NCBI GenBank assembly: GCA_012517475.1
Contig: JAAYUV010000020.1
Span: 1 to 64,000, forward strand
DNA from: Peptococcaceae bacterium
GTDB lineage: Bacteria > Bacillota > Desulfitobacteriia > Desulfitobacteriales > Syntrophobotulaceae
Direction of reading: 5' to 3'
DNA: 64,000 nucleotides
Numbering within the stretch: position 1 is the first letter of the stretch; each line of letters opens with the position of its first letter. Positions 63,079 to 64,000 of this stretch are shown here, piece by piece. The notes beneath the pieces are model-generated. The model was given only the letters and a program-made list of their open reading frames with translations. It was not told where the DNA came from and did no database searches. The position numbers and the translations under genes were made by a program.

Positions 63079-64000
63079 ACCGCTTTCAGCCCCTCCGCTT
63101 TTGGTAGAGAAATAACGATCTGAAGACCTTTGCCCAGTTCTGATTTGGCCCAAACCTTTCCTTTATGAAAACTGACAATTTGATGGACAATGGCTAATCC
63201 TAACCCGCTGCCTTTATCCGTTTCGCCCCTTACCCTGTCCGTCCGATAAAATATATCAAAGATCTTGCCTACATCTTCCTGCGCCACACCCCGTCCGTCA
63301 TCCTGGAAAGAAATCCAGAAGCATTCTTCTTGTTCCTTAATGGAGATCGTAATGGTCCCCTGCCCAGCTTTTTTATATTTCACACTGTTATCCAGGATAT
63401 TAAAAACGGCCCGTTCAAACTGCATAACGTCCAGCATGACCAGGGCTTGCCTGCATTCAGTTGTAAAGATCAGATCCATTTCCCTTTTATGTAAATCATT
63501 TTTGATTTCCTGACAATAACTCTTAAAGTAATCAATTAAGTTAACCTGGTCAAAGTAAAAAGGAATACTATTAATATCAAGTTTGGAAAACAAAAACAGA
63601 TTATCTACCATTCGCCGCATGCTATCCGCAGTGCTGTTTATGGTTCTGAGATACATTTCCGTTTTTTCCGGAGTATTTGCCACCCCATCCAGAATCCCGG
63701 ATACATATCCTTTGATGGTAGTGAGCGGTGTACCTAAATCGTGCGAAATCCCTGCAATCAGTTCTTTCCTGCTCTCTTCATATCTTTGCTGTTCCAGGAC
63801 GGATTCTTTTAACCTTCTGCGCATTTCTTCAAAATCGGCACAGACCATCCCAAACTCATCCTGTTTATCGTAAACCACTTGATGATCCAGGTTCCCCTGC
63901 TTGATTTGATTGGTTCCTTCATGCAATATGCCCAGAGGCGTTAAAATACTCCTGGAAATGAATGTAGTCAGCATCCCATTAGTTATGGCGATGATAACAA
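63075..64000 (-). CDS. Two-component sensor histidine kinase (5' end beyond window)
   Basis: The C-terminal 300 residues or so: end of a membrane segment at the window edge, HAMP (LTPLGILHEGTNQIKQGNLD), HisKA with phospho-His in ISHDLGTPLTTIKGY, and HATPase with NSVKYKK, DDGRGVAQED and GSGLGLAI. The frame is open to base 64000, so the N-terminal sensor part is outside. Partner of the regulator at 62389-63078. Confidence 0.92.
   Translation of the reverse strand, partial: VIIAITNGMLTTFISRSILTPLGILHEGTNQIKQGNLDHQVVYDKQDEFGMVCADFEEMRRRLKESVLEQQRYEESRKELIAGISHDLGTPLTTIKGYVSGILDGVANTPEKTEMYLRTINSTADSMRRMVDNLFLFSKLDINSIPFYFDQVNLIDYFKSYCQEIKNDLHKREMDLIFTTECRQALVMLDVMQFERAVFNILDNSVKYKKAGQGTITISIKEQEECFWISFQDDGRGVAQEDVGKIFDIFYRTDRVRGETDKGSGLGLAIVHQIVSFHKGKVWAKSELGKGLQIVISLPKAEGLKAV

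Noticed and set aside
1-64000. CRISPR array or phage/integrase region
   Set aside because: No regularly spaced repeats, cas genes, integrase, capsid or terminase genes were seen; tandem repeats present are in surface-protein coding regions or the single 20-bp duplication.

Overview
The window looks like chromosome from an anaerobic, spore-forming, menaquinone-using Clostridia (Peptococcaceae-like, for example the Desulfitobacterium/Desulfosporosinus/Dehalobacter group). This is inferred from gene content, not from a marker gene: T-box and ZTP riboswitch leaders, SD-rich translation starts, cell-wall-binding repeat 2 surface proteins, a tandem set of tiny glycine-rich spore-type membrane proteins, menA, and an ETF/FixCX chain that delivers to or draws from quinone. 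No rRNA, tRNA or CRISPR was seen.

Layout. 0-6.4 kb: end of a nested-palindrome repeat element, a DegV protein, a CWB2/FN3 surface protein, a truncated LysM-VanY protein, small membrane and cation-efflux proteins. 6.4-9.6 kb: pyruvate formate-lyase and its activase behind a sigma-A promoter and a ZTP riboswitch with an overlapping terminator. 9.5-13.1 kb: a diguanylate cyclase, a wrecked sensor/response-regulator locus and an aminotransferase. 13.1-20.4 kb: one T-box-controlled operon with a TrpP-like ECF transporter (S, fused A-A, T), indolepyruvate:ferredoxin oxidoreductase (iorA, iorB) and an arylacetate-type CoA ligase. 20.4-26.1 kb: PadR regulator with a TIM-barrel protein, a 45-bp palindrome, then several genes broken by internal deletions or frameshifts.

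26.1-45.7 kb is a single-direction block resembling the cai/fix carnitine system: three CaiB-type CoA-transferases, a CaiA-type acyl-CoA dehydrogenase, EtfBA, FixC, FixX, an enoyl-CoA hydratase, an acyl-CoA ligase, an old-yellow-enzyme-type reductase, a TIGR03084-like protein and two MFS transporters. A sigma-54 promoter starts it, a terminator ends it, and an enhancer-binding activator gene lies just upstream. That activator is disrupted by a perfect 20-bp tandem duplication. The block is best read as CoA activation, dehydration/reduction and ETF-linked electron transfer for an unknown carboxylic acid; no CaiT is present.

45.9-50.4 kb: a TetR-controlled sulfonate/nitrate-type ABC importer whose solute-binding protein is separated by menA but carries the same operator-like sequence. 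50.5-51.2 kb: four tiny tandem membrane proteins. 51.3-51.5 kb: a full copy of the nested-palindrome element, inverted relative to the copy at the window start. 51.6-56.3 kb: TauE-like exporter, two-component system, DUF4342-like protein, and queuosine precursor genes (queF plus transporter). 56.7-64 kb: DedA protein, then a MacAB/TolC-like efflux operon with its own two-component system; the kinase runs off the right edge.

A recurring theme is gene damage: at least seven loci carry internal deletions, frameshifts or a tandem duplication. This is either real decay or an assembly problem, and it should be kept in mind when reading those entries.
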